A program made the translations under genes and the position numbers. The notes under the pieces are model-generated. The model saw only the letters and a program-made list of their open reading frames with translations, did not search any database and was not told the DNA's origin. Below are positions 28,950 to 39,307 of a stretch of 64,000 bases of DNA, one piece after another. Each line of letters opens with the position of its first letter. The stretch's first letter is position 1. This DNA is from Psychromonas sp. SA13A (GTDB taxonomy: Bacteria; Pseudomonadota; Gammaproteobacteria; Enterobacterales; Psychromonadaceae), in the NCBI RefSeq assembly GCF_011378715.1, contig NZ_WTKU01000019.1:1-64000 (forward strand), read 5' to 3'.

Positions 28950-29648
28950 ATGGCTGGTTTCGACAAAGTAGTGACAACATATGAAGATGCTCTTAGTGGT
29001 TTAAAAGATGGCATGACGGTGATCGCTGGTGGTTTTGGTTTATGTGGTATTCCTGAAAACCTGATTGCTGAGATTAAGCGGCTACAAACAAAAAATCTGA
29101 CCATAGTCTCGAATAACTGCGGTGTCGATGGTTTTGGTTTAGGCATTTTGTTAGAGGACAAGCAAGTCAGCAAAATGGTGTCATCATACGTTGGTGAAAA
29201 CGCTTTGTTTGAGAAACAGCTACTTAATGGAGAGCTGGATGTAGAGTTAACTCCACAGGGAACTCTAGCTGAAAAAATGCGTGCTGGTGGTGCTGGTATT
29301 CCCGCATTTTATACCGCAACAGGTGTTGGAACCCCCGTTGCTGAAGGTAAAGATACACGTTTTTTTGATGGTCGTGAATATCTGCTAGAAGAAGCAATCA
29401 CGGGCGATTTTGCAATTGTAAAAGGCTGGAAAGCAGACCGCTACGGTAATGTAATTTATCGTCATACGGCACAAAATTTTAACCCAATGGCGGCAACTGC
29501 AGGAAAAATTACCGTGGTTGAAGTAGAAGAGTTAGTTGAAGTGGGGGAGCTTGATCCTGCTCATATTCATACGCCGGGTATTTATGTCGACCGCGTTATT
29601 GTTGGTACCTTCGAAAAGCGTATTGAAAACTGTACTACCAGCGAATAA
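28950..29648 (+). CDS. scoA: 3-oxoacid CoA-transferase, subunit A
   Basis: A 232-residue alpha subunit. The glycine-rich [13 protein letters not shown] near residue 25, [11 protein letters not shown], and [19 protein letters not shown] are characteristic of succinyl-CoA:3-oxoacid CoA-transferase (SCOT) rather than of E. coli AtoD, which has a divergent GGFMGIGTP motif. It transfers CoA from succinyl-CoA to acetoacetate. ATG at 28950 follows AAAGGTGGATCT. Pairs with scoB, 84 bases downstream, the gap being filled by a tandem repeat. Confidence 0.93.
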   Translation: MAGFDKVVTTYEDALSGLKDGMTVIAGGFGLCGIPENLIAEIKRLQTKNLTIVSNNCGVDGFGLGILLEDKQVSKMVSSYVGENALFEKQLLNGELDVELTPQGTLAEKMRAGGAGIPAFYTATGVGTPVAEGKDTRFFDGREYLLEEAITGDFAIVKGWKADRYGNVIYRHTAQNFNPMAATAGKITVVEVEELVEVGELDPAHIHTPGIYVDRVIVGTFEKRIENCTTSE

Positions 29649-29655
29649 TTTCTTT

Positions 29656-29719
29656 TAGTTCAATACATACTTAATTCAATACATGCTTAATTCAATACAT
29701 GCTTAGTTCAATGCATATT
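29656..29719. repeat. Four 16-bp tandem repeats between scoA and scoB
   Basis: Units at 29656, 29672, 29688 and 29704 of a TAATTCAATACATGCT consensus; the middle two are identical and the outer two differ at one to a few bases. The scoB ribosome-binding site (ATAGGTGA) follows at once. Confidence 0.95.
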
Positions 29720-29732
29720 TATAGGTGATTTT

Positions 29733-30389
29733 ATGGCACTTTCTCGAGATCAAATGGCGATTCGCGTGGCACGTGAATTACAAGACGGTTATTACGTTAA
29801 TTTAGGAATAGGCATTCCCACTTTAGTGGCTAACTTTATACCCGATGGTATGCAAGTGATGCTGCAATCGGAAAATGGTTTATTAGGAATGGGGGCGTTC
29901 CCTAGCGTTGAAAACGTCGATGCAGACATGATCAATGCTGGTAAACAAACAGTTACGGCAGTGCCTGGCAGTTCTATTTTTTCATCTGCAGAGTCATTTG
30001 CGATGATCCGTGGTGGGCATGTTGATTTGACGGTATTAGGCGCATTTGAAGTGGATGTGAGTGGCAACATTGCCTCATGGATGATCCCGAATAAATTAAT
30101 AAAAGGCATGGGTGGTGCAATGGATTTAGTGGCTGGCGCCGACAATATCATCGTTACCATGACACATGCCTCTAAAAATGGAGACTCTAAGTTATTAGAT
30201 GTTTGTTCATTACCTTTAACTGGCAAAGGTTGTATTAAGAAAGTATTAACTGATTTAGCTTGGTTAGAGATTGAAAATAATGCCTTTGTACTTAAAGAAC
30301 GTGCGCCGGGTGTATCGGTTGAAGAAATTAAAGCTAAAACCCAAGGTCGTTTGATCGTGCCCGAGCATGTTCCTGAAATGGTGTTTTAA
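29733..30389 (+). CDS. scoB: 3-oxoacid CoA-transferase, subunit B
   Basis: A 218-residue beta subunit with the catalytic Glu in LQSENGLLGMG near residue 50, which forms the glutamyl-CoA thioester intermediate. VNLGIGIPTLV and GGHVDLTVLGAFEVD are typical. Works with ScoA to activate acetoacetate to acetoacetyl-CoA, which atoB next in line can cleave. Confidence 0.95.
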   Translation: MALSRDQMAIRVARELQDGYYVNLGIGIPTLVANFIPDGMQVMLQSENGLLGMGAFPSVENVDADMINAGKQTVTAVPGSSIFSSAESFAMIRGGHVDLTVLGAFEVDVSGNIASWMIPNKLIKGMGGAMDLVAGADNIIVTMTHASKNGDSKLLDVCSLPLTGKGCIKKVLTDLAWLEIENNAFVLKERAPGVSVEEIKAKTQGRLIVPEHVPEMVF

Positions 30390-30396
30390 CCAGGTT

Positions 30397-30480
30397 GTTA
30401 TGTTTAGGTAGCTAAATAACTAAGTAGCTATGTTTAAGTAAATAACCAAGTAGCTATGTTTAAGTAAATAGCTAAGTTGA
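30397..30480. repeat. 26-bp tandem repeats between scoB and atoB
   Basis: Two nearly identical 26-base units (30422-30447 and 30448-30473, AAGTAGCTATGTTTAAGTAA-type) preceded by a degenerate third at 30397-30421. Confidence 0.9.
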
Positions 30481-30511
30481 TTTAAGTAATTATTCGAATA
30501 AAGAGGTCACT

Positions 30512-31687
30512 ATGGAAATTGTTATTGTTGCTGCGGGTCGTTCTCCGATTGGTTCTTTTAATGGCAGTTTGTCATCATTAAGTGCAGTCGAATTAGGCCG
30601 TCAAGTATTAGCATCAATGTTAATCAAGCAGCCTATCATCAAGCAACATATTGATGAAGTTATCTTAGGGCAAGTATTGACTGCGGGTTGTGGACAAAAT
30701 CCTGCTCGTCAAACTGCAGTTCACGCAGGCCTTGATCACGCTGTTTCTGCAATGACCATTAATAAAGTCTGTGGCTCTGGTTTAAAAGCAGTTCAACTAG
30801 CCGCACAAGCGATTGCTAATGGCGATGCGCAAATGGTAGTGGCGGGTGGTCAAGAAAGTATGAGTCAAGCTGCTCATGTTTTACCACAAAGTCGACATGG
30901 TAAAAAAATGGGGGATTGGTCATTAGTTGATTCCATGGTCAGTGATGGTTTATGGGATGCTTTTAATGATTACCACATGGGACAAACAGCTGAAAATATT
31001 GCAGAACGTTGGGCATTTTCTCGCGATCAACAAGATACCTTTGCTGCGCATTCGCAGCAAAAAGCTGCTCAAGCACAAGCCGCAGGTCAGTTTGTTGAAG
31101 AGATCGTGCCAATCTGTATTCCTCAGCGTAAAGGCGACTCCATTATTGTTGAGCATGATGAGCAGATACGCCCTAACAGTACTGCGGAAGGGTTAGCTAG
31201 GTTGCGTCCTGCTTTTACAAAAAATGGTACAGTGACCGCGGGTAATGCTTCGACGCTTAATGATGGCGCAGCGATGGTGATCGTTACCTCTAAAGAAAAA
31301 GCAGAACAGCTAGGTTTACCTGTATTGGCCACTATTGTTGCCTCAGCAAGTGCCGGCGTTGACCCAGAAATTATGGGCGTTGGGCCAATTGAAGCGACTA
31401 AAAAAGCATTAGCAAAAGCTGCGTGGACGGTTGAAGATTTAGATGTGGTTGAAGCTAATGAAGCGTTTGCAGTGCAAGCGATGACTGTTAATCAAGAGCT
31501 TCAGCTTGATACCAAAAAAGTCAATGTAAATGGTGGTGCGATTGCATTAGGGCATCCTATTGGTGCATCGGGCTGTCGTATTTTAGTGACGTTATTGCAT
31601 GAAATGAAGCGCAGCGAACATAAGAAAGGGTTAGCCACACTTTGTATTGGTGGCGGAATGGGCGTAGCGATGCTGCTATCTCGTTAA
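30512..31687 (+). CDS. atoB: Acetyl-CoA acetyltransferase (degradative thiolase)
   Basis: A 391-residue thiolase that splits acetoacetyl-CoA into two acetyl-CoA. The acyl-carrying Cys is in NKVCGSGLKAV near residue 88, the His in GGAIALGHPIGASG near 348 and the second Cys in LATLCIGGGMG near 378. AAAGAGGTCAC precedes ATG. Follows scoB and completes conversion of acetoacetate to acetyl-CoA. Confidence 0.97.
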   Translation: MEIVIVAAGRSPIGSFNGSLSSLSAVELGRQVLASMLIKQPIIKQHIDEVILGQVLTAGCGQNPARQTAVHAGLDHAVSAMTINKVCGSGLKAVQLAAQAIANGDAQMVVAGGQESMSQAAHVLPQSRHGKKMGDWSLVDSMVSDGLWDAFNDYHMGQTAENIAERWAFSRDQQDTFAAHSQQKAAQAQAAGQFVEEIVPICIPQRKGDSIIVEHDEQIRPNSTAEGLARLRPAFTKNGTVTAGNASTLNDGAAMVIVTSKEKAEQLGLPVLATIVASASAGVDPEIMGVGPIEATKKALAKAAWTVEDLDVVEANEAFAVQAMTVNQELQLDTKKVNVNGGAIALGHPIGASGCRILVTLLHEMKRSEHKKGLATLCIGGGMGVAMLLSR

Positions 31688-32061
31688 ACCTTTGCCAGTG
31701 GTTTTATTCGTATTAATTAGCATTTTATTGATGTGAATAAGGCCTCAAATAAATAATGTTTCGGTCTGTAAATTATCAGTTTTAAACTCAATTGTCGGTA
31801 ACTATTGCATTGGTTACCACGGCATAAATTTTACTAAATCAAGCAAAATATCCCAACACTATAACGACCATAATGATGTTTTTATTAATGCGTTTAGTTA
31901 ATGGATCGTTATTAAAGCAACATTGATAGTGAGCATCTTCACTATTACAAAACGGGTGATTTTTAGAAATCGGTAATTATTACAAAACCGGTGATTACCA
32001 AAAAACCGATAGTTATCGAAAAAAGATAATTATCACAACAACGATATAATAAGGAAATTTT
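31688..32061. other. Gap between atoB and atoE with degenerate repeats
   Basis: About 370 bases. The right half (31955-32040) consists of imperfect repeats of an AACCGGTGATTA-like unit about every 20-22 bases; no gene. It may contain a separate atoE promoter. Confidence 0.6.
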
Positions 32062-33519
32062 ATGAATACGAACGTAGCACAACTCAGTGTATTACAAAGA
32101 CTCAGTAAGTTTTTTGTGACTCTACTTCAACGTTACCTTCCGGATCCCTTTATTTTTGCGATTGTATTAACCCTAGCGGTTTTTGTGTTGGTGATGCCGA
32201 GTACAGGGCAAAGTCCAATACAAGTTGTTGATGCGTGGGCTGGTGGGTTTTGGAAATTATTAACCTTCTCAATGCAAATGGCGATGGTCGTTGTGACAGG
32301 GCATGCCATGGCCAGTGCTCCTGCTTTTAAAAGTAAACTAGCGGTACTAGCTAGTATTGCTAAAACACCAAATCAAGCCATCTTATTAGTGACCTTTATT
32401 AGTGCTATTGCCTGTTGGATTAACTGGGGATTTGGCCTCGTTGTTGGTGCTATTTTCGCGCGTGAAATTGCTTCTCGTGTAAGGGGAGTGGATTACCGTC
32501 TGTTAATCGCTTCTGCTTATAGTGGTTTTTTATTTTGGCATGCGGGCTTATCTGGTTCGATCCCATTAGCGTTAGCAAGTGGTACTAACTTGAGTGCTGT
32601 GACGAATGGCGCGGTAACTTCTCCAATTCCAACATCTGAAACGATTTTCTCAACCATGAATTTGACGATTCTTGCCGTGATGTTAATTGCTATTCCAATT
32701 TTGAATCGTTTAATGCATCCCGTTGGAAAAGATATTATCACTATTGATGCGCAATTATTAAAAGAGCAATCTGCACTGCAGGGTACTGGCCAAGCTAAAG
32801 ATTCAAAAGGCAGAAATTTTCAAGGTAAAGAGTTACAAGCTGAAGCATTAAACGATCAAGAAACGGACTCTCAGGAAAAAATGACACCTGCAGAACGTTT
32901 GGAAAATAGCCGTGTGTTGTCAATGTTACTAGGAGCAATGGGCTTTACTTACATTATTTATTATTTTATTAATAATGGTTTTGCACTTAATCTTAATATC
33001 GTTAACTTTACCTTCCTATTCTCTGCAATCTTGTTACACGGAACGCCTAAGAGTTTATTAAGTTCGGTTTCACAAGGTGCTAAAAACTGTTCAGGCATAT
33101 TATTACAGTTTCCATTCTATGCCGGTATCATGGGTATGATGACTGCAGTGGGCGATTCAGGTAATTCATTAGCAGGTATTATTTCAGCGGGTTTTGTTTC
33201 AATCTCAAATGAAACAACATTCCCTGTATTTACCTTTTTAAGTGCTGGGATTGTAAACTTTTTTGTACCATCAGGTGGTGGTCAATGGGCTGTTCAAGCA
33301 CCTATTATGATGCCAGCAGGTGCTGCATTAGGCGTTGATGCTGCGAAAACTGCGATGGCAATTGCATGGGGAGATGCATGGACGAATATGATCCAACCTT
33401 TTTGGGCATTACCTGCGTTAGCAATTGCAGGATTAGGGGCTAAAGATGTGATGGGATACTGCATCATGGCGTTATTCGGCTCTGGCGTTATTATTTCACT
33501 TGGTTTATTAGTGTTTTAA
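32062..33519 (+). CDS. atoE: Short-chain fatty acid transporter, AtoE family
   Basis: A 485-residue inner-membrane protein with about twelve membrane segments and a hydrophilic, Gln/Lys-rich cytoplasmic loop near residues 230-280. YLPDPFIFAIVLTL near the start and FFVPSGGGQWAVQAPIMMPA near residue 405 are AtoE signatures. In E. coli the protein imports butyrate and other short-chain acids; acetoacetate is a likely substrate given scoAB-atoB. ATG follows AAGGAAATTTT. Confidence 0.95.
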   Translation: MNTNVAQLSVLQRLSKFFVTLLQRYLPDPFIFAIVLTLAVFVLVMPSTGQSPIQVVDAWAGGFWKLLTFSMQMAMVVVTGHAMASAPAFKSKLAVLASIAKTPNQAILLVTFISAIACWINWGFGLVVGAIFAREIASRVRGVDYRLLIASAYSGFLFWHAGLSGSIPLALASGTNLSAVTNGAVTSPIPTSETIFSTMNLTILAVMLIAIPILNRLMHPVGKDIITIDAQLLKEQSALQGTGQAKDSKGRNFQGKELQAEALNDQETDSQEKMTPAERLENSRVLSMLLGAMGFTYIIYYFINNGFALNLNIVNFTFLFSAILLHGTPKSLLSSVSQGAKNCSGILLQFPFYAGIMGMMTAVGDSGNSLAGIISAGFVSISNETTFPVFTFLSAGIVNFFVPSGGGQWAVQAPIMMPAGAALGVDAAKTAMAIAWGDAWTNMIQPFWALPALAIAGLGAKDVMGYCIMALFGSGVIISLGLLVF

Positions 33520-33673
33520 TTAAGCCATTTGTTCATTAAACTAATCATTCATTAAACCATTAAATCATTAACTTAAATATATAATATGCAATCTATGCCT
33601 ACGATACTAAATTAGCTTTTAGTGTTGTAGGCATAACTAATCATTAACATTAAACAGACTACTATTAGATTCC

Positions 33674-33708
33674 TATTTAATTATTTAATTATTTAATTAT
33701 TTATTTGT
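33674..33708. repeat. 8-bp tandem repeat near the 3' end of the LysR gene
   Basis: About four copies of ATTTAATT in a row. Preceding sequence at 33525-33570 also has several imperfect ATTCATTAAAC copies just after the atoE stop. Confidence 0.85.
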
Positions 33709-33717
33709 TTAGCTTTC

Positions 33718-34677
33718 TTATTCTGTATTAACAACGTTTCCATTAATATCATCTTCATTAAAGGTGTCTTTCATTAAGTGTGTTGTTACAAACTCAGTAA
33801 ACACTTTTAAACGAGAGGGCATATATTTATTTTGGGCATATTGCATTGCTATTACACCCGCGTAGTTTCCTTTGATTTCCCAATCTGCAAGTACCTCAAT
33901 CACTTCATTATTTTGTAACGCATTTTTAATCACAAAGTCAGGGAATATACCAATCCCAAAACCATCTTTTACACCGTTTAAACGCATCTGAGAATGATTG
34001 ACGGCATAGCGTCCAGACACAGCAATTACATGTCTTTCCTCTTTTTTCATGAACTCCCAAATATGGTCGATCGCCGTTTCACCTAAATATAAACAATCAT
34101 GCACTGATAGCTGTTGTGGGTGAGTCGGACAACCTCTTTTTTTGATATATTCAGGGCTTGCACAAAGCTTTAAATTAACTTTGCCAATCTCTTTCATAAT
34201 CAACCCTTCAGTGGGTTTATCGGTTAAGCGAAACACCACATCAATCCCTTGCGCTATCATATCGATATCACCGTCTGATGCTCTTAGTTTTAGTTGAATT
34301 TTCGGATATTTGGTCAAAAAAGGCGTGACTAGTGGCTGTAATACAATCGTTAAAAAGGCTTTTGGTGCGGCAACCGTTAACGTTCCAGAGGGGACGGTAT
34401 GTTCTAAACTAGAAATATCGATTGCCTGCTGAGCGGCCTCAACGATGATAGTCGATTGCTGATATATTTTTTTACCCGCATCGGTGATCAATAAGCGGCG
34501 CGTGGTTCGCTCAAACAACTTGACCGATAATGCACTTTCTAAACGTGTGATTAATTTGCTTAAAGCAGAAGGTGTCACTCCTAACTTTTTCGCTGCCGTT
34601 GTAAAGCTTCCTTCATTGACAACAACAATAAATGTGGCCAGATCAGGTAATAATGCAATCAGTTTATTTGTGACCAT
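33718..34677 (-). CDS. LysR-family regulator divergent from kbl-tdh
   Basis: A 319-residue LysR regulator of the CrgA/AaeR-like type: HTH (FIVVVNEGSFTTAAKKLGVTPSALSKLITRLE), effector domain from ~95. Divergent from kbl with a 230-base gap, so it may control threonine degradation; it also lies behind atoE, so a link there cannot be excluded. Target and inducer are not visible in sequence. Confidence 0.88.
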   Translation of the reverse strand: MVTNKLIALLPDLATFIVVVNEGSFTTAAKKLGVTPSALSKLITRLESALSVKLFERTTRRLLITDAGKKIYQQSTIIVEAAQQAIDISSLEHTVPSGTLTVAAPKAFLTIVLQPLVTPFLTKYPKIQLKLRASDGDIDMIAQGIDVVFRLTDKPTEGLIMKEIGKVNLKLCASPEYIKKRGCPTHPQQLSVHDCLYLGETAIDHIWEFMKKEERHVIAVSGRYAVNHSQMRLNGVKDGFGIGIFPDFVIKNALQNNEVIEVLADWEIKGNYAGVIAMQYAQNKYMPSRLKVFTEFVTTHLMKDTFNEDDINGNVVNTE

Positions 34678-34907
34678 AATTCATCAATGGTTTTCCATTT
34701 TAGGGGCTAATAGTTGTAATCGGTTTCAATTAGAATCAATTTATTCGGCTTTATTATACTTTTTATAAGCAACATTAATATGTCGTTTTCTATAGCAATG
34801 TTCTATATGAAAAATTCCATATAAAAGATTAACGACTGAAGCCATCACAATAAAAAATTACTTAAGCACTTATACTTGAGCAATGACAACTTAAAGAAGG
34901 AAAGTTT

Positions 34908-36113
34908 ATGTCTTCTACATTTTATGCACAAATCAAAACACAAATAGAAACAGTGAAGAATGAAGGATTATACAAGTCTGAACGTATCATTACCTCTGCG
35001 CAAAAAGCTTCTGTTTCAATCTCTACAGGACAAGAAGTGTTAAATTTCTGTGCTAATAACTATTTAGGTTTAGCTAATCATGAAACGCTTATTCAAGCGG
35101 CGAAAGAGGGGATGGATGAGCATGGTTTTGGGATGGCATCGGTACGTTTCATTTGTGGTACACAAGATTCGCATAAAGTCTTAGAGCAAAAACTGTCTAC
35201 TTTTTTAGGTAAAGAAGACACCATTCTTTATACCTCTTGCTTTGATGCTAATACGGGTTTATTTGAAACTATTTTAGATAAAGAAGATGCGATTATTTCA
35301 GATGCATTAAACCATGCTTCGATCATCGACGGTGTCCGTTTGTGTAAAGCAATGCGTTTTCGTTATGCCAACAACGATATGACAGAACTTGAGCAACAGT
35401 TGATTGCCGCTAAAGAAGCAGGTGCTCGCCATACATTGATTGTGACGGATGGTGTGTTCTCAATGGATGGCGTAGTGGCAAACTTACCTGCCATTTGTGA
35501 CTTAGCTGATAAATATGATGCACTAGTAATGGTTGATGATTCTCACGCAGTTGGGTTCATGGGCGAAAATGGCGCAGGCACACATGAATACCATGATGTA
35601 ATTGACCGCATTGATATTATTACCGGCACTTTAGGTAAAGCCATGGGCGGCGCCTCTGGTGGTTATACTTCAGGCAAAAAGGAAGTAATCGATTGGTTAC
35701 GTCAGCGATCTCGCCCGTACTTGTTTTCTAACTCGGTTGCACCTGCGATTGTTTCTGCATCGATTCGAGTGCTGGATTTACTCGCTGAATCTGGGCATCT
35801 TCGCAGTAAACTATGGGAAAACTCAACGCACTTCCGTACACGTATGGAGGCCGCCGGTTTCACTATGGGAGGAGCCGATCATGCCATTATTCCTATTATG
35901 TTAGGTGATGCAAAAGTTGCAGCGGAGTTTGCTGAGCGCGCTTTAGCATTAGGTATTTACGTGGTTGCTTTCTCTTTTCCTGTTGTACCTAAAGGGAAAG
36001 CTCGAATTCGTACACAAATGTCAGCGGCACATTCGCGTGAACAGCTTGATACTGCGATTAATGCGTTCATTAAAGTTGGACAAGAGATGGAGTTAATTGG
36101 TCATGAAAATTAA
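34908..36113 (+). CDS. kbl: Glycine C-acetyltransferase (2-amino-3-ketobutyrate CoA ligase)
   Basis: A 401-residue PLP enzyme of the alpha-oxoamine synthase family. It cleaves 2-amino-3-oxobutyrate with CoA to glycine and acetyl-CoA. The PLP Lys is in [16 protein letters not shown] near residue 244; [10 protein letters not shown] and [16 protein letters not shown] are typical. GAAGGAAAG precedes ATG. It overlaps tdh by 11 bases, so the two are coupled. Confidence 0.98.
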   Translation: MSSTFYAQIKTQIETVKNEGLYKSERIITSAQKASVSISTGQEVLNFCANNYLGLANHETLIQAAKEGMDEHGFGMASVRFICGTQDSHKVLEQKLSTFLGKEDTILYTSCFDANTGLFETILDKEDAIISDALNHASIIDGVRLCKAMRFRYANNDMTELEQQLIAAKEAGARHTLIVTDGVFSMDGVVANLPAICDLADKYDALVMVDDSHAVGFMGENGAGTHEYHDVIDRIDIITGTLGKAMGGASGGYTSGKKEVIDWLRQRSRPYLFSNSVAPAIVSASIRVLDLLAESGHLRSKLWENSTHFRTRMEAAGFTMGGADHAIIPIMLGDAKVAAEFAERALALGIYVVAFSFPVVPKGKARIRTQMSAAHSREQLDTAINAFIKVGQEMELIGHEN

Positions 36114-37137
36114 AGCGTTAGCGAAATTAAAGTCTGAACAAGGGATATGGATGACACAAGTTGATAAGCCTGAAGTTGGCCATAATGACTTGCTTATCCG
36201 CATTAAAAAAACAGCAATTTGTGGCACAGATATCCATATTTACAATTGGGATGAATGGGCACAGAAAACGATACCTGTTCCGCTTGTAGTTGGTCACGAA
36301 TACGTAGGTGAAGTGGTTGGCATGGGGCAAGAGGTTCGCGGGTTTAATATTGGCGATCGGGTTTCTGGAGAAGGGCATATAACTTGCGGACATTGCCGTA
36401 ATTGCCGTTGTGGACGTACTCATCTTTGTCGTAATACAAGTGGAGTGGGCGTTAACAGAACAGGGGCTTTTTCTGAATTTTTAGTATTGCCTGCGTTTAA
36501 CGCGTTTAAGATCCCTGATCAAATATCTGACGATCTTGCGTCTATTTTTGACCCCTTTGGCAATGCGGTTCATACCGCGTTATCCTTTGATTTAGTGGGT
36601 GAAGATGTTTTGATCACAGGTGCTGGGCCCATTGGGATTATGGCTGCCGCTGTTGCAAAACATGTTGGTGCTCGTCATGTGGTGATCACTGATGTTAATC
36701 AATACCGTTTAGATCTTGCAAAAAAAATGGGCGTAACACGTGCTATTAATGTCAAAGATGAAAAACTGGAAGATGTAATATCTGAACTGGGTATGACAGA
36801 AGGTTTTGATGTTGGTTTGGAAATGTCTGGTAACCCAACTGCGTTTAATAGCATGTTAAAAAATATGAACCATGGCGGTAAAGTCGCTCTATTAGGTATT
36901 CCACCTGCAGAGATGGCAGTGGATTGGAATCAGGTTATATTTAAAGGTTTAGTGATTAAAGGTATCTACGGTCGAGAGATGTTTGAAACGTGGTACAAAA
37001 TGGCCAGTCTTATTCAATCGGGCTTAGATTTAACGCCTGTAATTACACATCATTTTAGTGTTGATGATTTCCAAAAAGGCTTCGATATGATGCGTTCAGG
37101 TAAGTCAGGTAAAGTGATTTTAGATTGGGAAAAATAA
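36103..37137 (+). CDS. tdh: L-threonine 3-dehydrogenase
   Basis: A ~344-residue zinc MDR enzyme oxidising threonine to 2-amino-3-oxobutyrate, the substrate of Kbl. Catalytic zinc ligands in [16 protein letters not shown] and [10 protein letters not shown]; structural zinc cysteines in [15 protein letters not shown]; Rossmann motif [16 protein letters not shown] at 36103 ([13 protein letters not shown]) fits the family; an in-frame TTG six bases upstream is less likely. Overlap with kbl implies equal expression. Confidence 0.98.
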   Translation: MKIKALAKLKSEQGIWMTQVDKPEVGHNDLLIRIKKTAICGTDIHIYNWDEWAQKTIPVPLVVGHEYVGEVVGMGQEVRGFNIGDRVSGEGHITCGHCRNCRCGRTHLCRNTSGVGVNRTGAFSEFLVLPAFNAFKIPDQISDDLASIFDPFGNAVHTALSFDLVGEDVLITGAGPIGIMAAAVAKHVGARHVVITDVNQYRLDLAKKMGVTRAINVKDEKLEDVISELGMTEGFDVGLEMSGNPTAFNSMLKNMNHGGKVALLGIPPAEMAVDWNQVIFKGLVIKGIYGREMFETWYKMASLIQSGLDLTPVITHHFSVDDFQKGFDMMRSGKSGKVILDWEK

Positions 37138-37245
37138 CTGTTTTGTGACTGATTTAACTTGCTGAGTTTAGCAGTTAACTTTTAGTGCTTACTTTATAGT
37201 ATTTGTCTTTTTTTAGTCGAGAATACTCAATGCCGGTAGCATATT

Positions 37246-37278
37246 TATACCATTCCGAAAATTAATCGGAATGGTATA
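37246..37278. repeat. 13-bp perfect palindrome between tdh and the phosphatase gene
   Basis: TATACCATTCCGA (37246-37258) and TCGGAATGGTATA (37266-37278), 7-base loop. No clear T-tract. The ATACC...GGTAT form resembles dispersed palindromes seen in marine gammaproteobacteria (from memory); it may double as a terminator for the two convergent genes. Confidence 0.7.
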
Positions 37279-37286
37279 AGCTCATT

Positions 37287-39053
37287 TTATGAGAAGGTTA
37301 AACTTGGTTGATCAACATTACTCGTTGCTACTTTACGTCGATCAGTCAGCTCTGTGTATTCTGAACTAAGAATTGTGTCGACATAATGCCATTGACTTTT
37401 AACTTTCTCTTGAGTGAAGGTGAGTGTTAAAAAGCCTCTATCTTTAGCATTTGAATATTTAAGTCCTTCAATCAAAGACACAAAACCATCCTCTGTGCTT
37501 TCTATTGCATCGTCGCTAATACTTAAATAATACTCAAGACCAGGGGAGGAAATAGAAGCCGTTGCAAACTCCACACCAACAACTTTATCATCGCTATTAG
37601 ATAACTCATTTGCCCACGCATTATGCGTATCGCCCGCCACCACAACTAAATTTTTTGACGCGTCATTAAAGATGGCCAAGATTTTATCTCTTTCTGTCGC
37701 ATACCCATCCCATGCATCTAAGTTATATGGCAGTTCTGGAAAAGATAATAAACTAAGTGCATCAGCCGTGAGTTTATCTGCATTAGCTTCATAGTAAGTC
37801 TGCTCATCTGCGGTTATGGTAGAATCTCCTGCTTTAATGCGCCCAGCTAACAAAGCTAATGTACCTAACTCAGCATAATCAGTTGTACTCATCGCATTTA
37901 ATGCAACTGCACCCGGCAACTTCATTGCACCCATCAATACTTGTTGACCTAATAATTGCCAGCGCCCATTGTTGACGCTCACACTATCATTAAGCCATTG
38001 TAATTGCTCCGCGCCCAACATAGTTCTTTCAGTTTCATAGAGATCTTGGTTAAACGTTGCTTCATCAAACAAAACACTACCATCGAAATAATCAGCGTAA
38101 TCGAGTTGTTTTTCTCGTGCTAGAACACGTGTATCTAACATATATAAATCAACGAGATCACCAAATGAAAATTGACGGTAAATTTCTGCATAATTACCTT
38201 CACTCCAAGGTCGAATAGGTAACCATTCAAAATAAGCTTGTAACGCTGCGAGTTTACGATCTTCAAAACTGCCTTCATCCTCATTATGATTTGCAGCCCC
38301 TTCACTCCAGGTATCATCTGCTACTTCATGGTCATCCCAAACGGTAATAAAAGGTACTTTACTGTGTAAGAGTTGTAAGTCAGGATCGCTATGATATTGA
38401 GCGTAACGAGTACGATAATCGCTTAAACTAAAGATCTCAGTTGTCGGCAGTACTTGACGATCTAATGTCTCCGCATTATCACTTCCATACTCACCTCGGC
38501 CATATTCATAAATATAATCACCGAGATGTAAGATGGCATCTAAATCATCTTGTTGTGCCGCTAAGTTATAAACGTTAAAAAAACCTGCAGGATAGTTTGC
38601 ACAGGATAATACAGCTAATTTAACGGAGTCAGGCGAGCCATCAGGTAAGGTTTTAGTGGTACCAATTGAAGATGTTGTGCCATTACTGATGAAACGATAA
38701 TAATAAGTTGTGCTAGCCGAAAGACCGATAGCATCTACTTTGATTGTATAATCTCTTGCTGCACTGGTGGTGGTATTACCGGTGTTAACTAGTTGAGTGA
38801 AAGCCTGATCTATAGCTATCTCCCAAGACACGGTTATCTCACCATCGCTACTTGGTGTTATACGTGTCCACAAAATAATGGCATCCGTTAAAGGATCACC
38901 ACTGGCAATACCATGGTTGAAGCTAATACTATTTTTTGTTTGCTTGTCATCATCATCAGTTGCACAGCCCATTAAACCGTATGATACAACGGCTGCACCT
39001 GCACCTTTTGCTGTTAATATGAGGAAGTCACGACGAGAAATAGAGCCTTTCAT
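37287..39053 (-). CDS. PhoD-family alkaline phosphatase / phosphodiesterase, Tat-exported lipoprotein
   Basis: A 588-residue enzyme with a twin-arginine signal (SRRDFLILTAKGAGAAV) and a lipobox-like GLMGC at ~30, so probably exported folded and perhaps lipid-anchored. An N-terminal Ig-like PhoD_N domain (ASGDPLTDAIILWTRITP) precedes the metallophosphatase domain with LSCANYP, LHLGDYIYEYG, VWDDHEVADD and VVAGDTHNAW, carrying the Ca/Fe-binding Asp, His and Asn. Relatives release phosphate from phosphodiesters or phospholipids. No Pho box was identified. Lone gene. Confidence 0.93.
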   Translation of the reverse strand: MKGSISRRDFLILTAKGAGAAVVSYGLMGCATDDDDKQTKNSISFNHGIASGDPLTDAIILWTRITPSSDGEITVSWEIAIDQAFTQLVNTGNTTTSAARDYTIKVDAIGLSASTTYYYRFISNGTTSSIGTTKTLPDGSPDSVKLAVLSCANYPAGFFNVYNLAAQQDDLDAILHLGDYIYEYGRGEYGSDNAETLDRQVLPTTEIFSLSDYRTRYAQYHSDPDLQLLHSKVPFITVWDDHEVADDTWSEGAANHNEDEGSFEDRKLAALQAYFEWLPIRPWSEGNYAEIYRQFSFGDLVDLYMLDTRVLAREKQLDYADYFDGSVLFDEATFNQDLYETERTMLGAEQLQWLNDSVSVNNGRWQLLGQQVLMGAMKLPGAVALNAMSTTDYAELGTLALLAGRIKAGDSTITADEQTYYEANADKLTADALSLLSFPELPYNLDAWDGYATERDKILAIFNDASKNLVVVAGDTHNAWANELSNSDDKVVGVEFATASISSPGLEYYLSISDDAIESTEDGFVSLIEGLKYSNAKDRGFLTLTFTQEKVKSQWHYVDTILSSEYTELTDRRKVATSNVDQPSLTFS

Positions 39054-39307
39054 TCACTTTATCCTTCTGTATGTAAAAACGAGTAGTCTAGAGTGAGTGT
39101 GTGACAACTAAGTGATAAAATAGTTAGTTATTTCATCATTTAGTTGCTGTTTCACATTACAGATAAAACTGAGATAAGTGAGTACCTTAGGTTGCTTATG
39201 ATAAAAGGTTATTTATGATAAAAAGTGCCTATTATAAAAGATTATCTATTATAAAAATTCTTTCCAATGTTAGAAAATAAGACTGTTACTTATAGTGACT
39301 GTAACAA

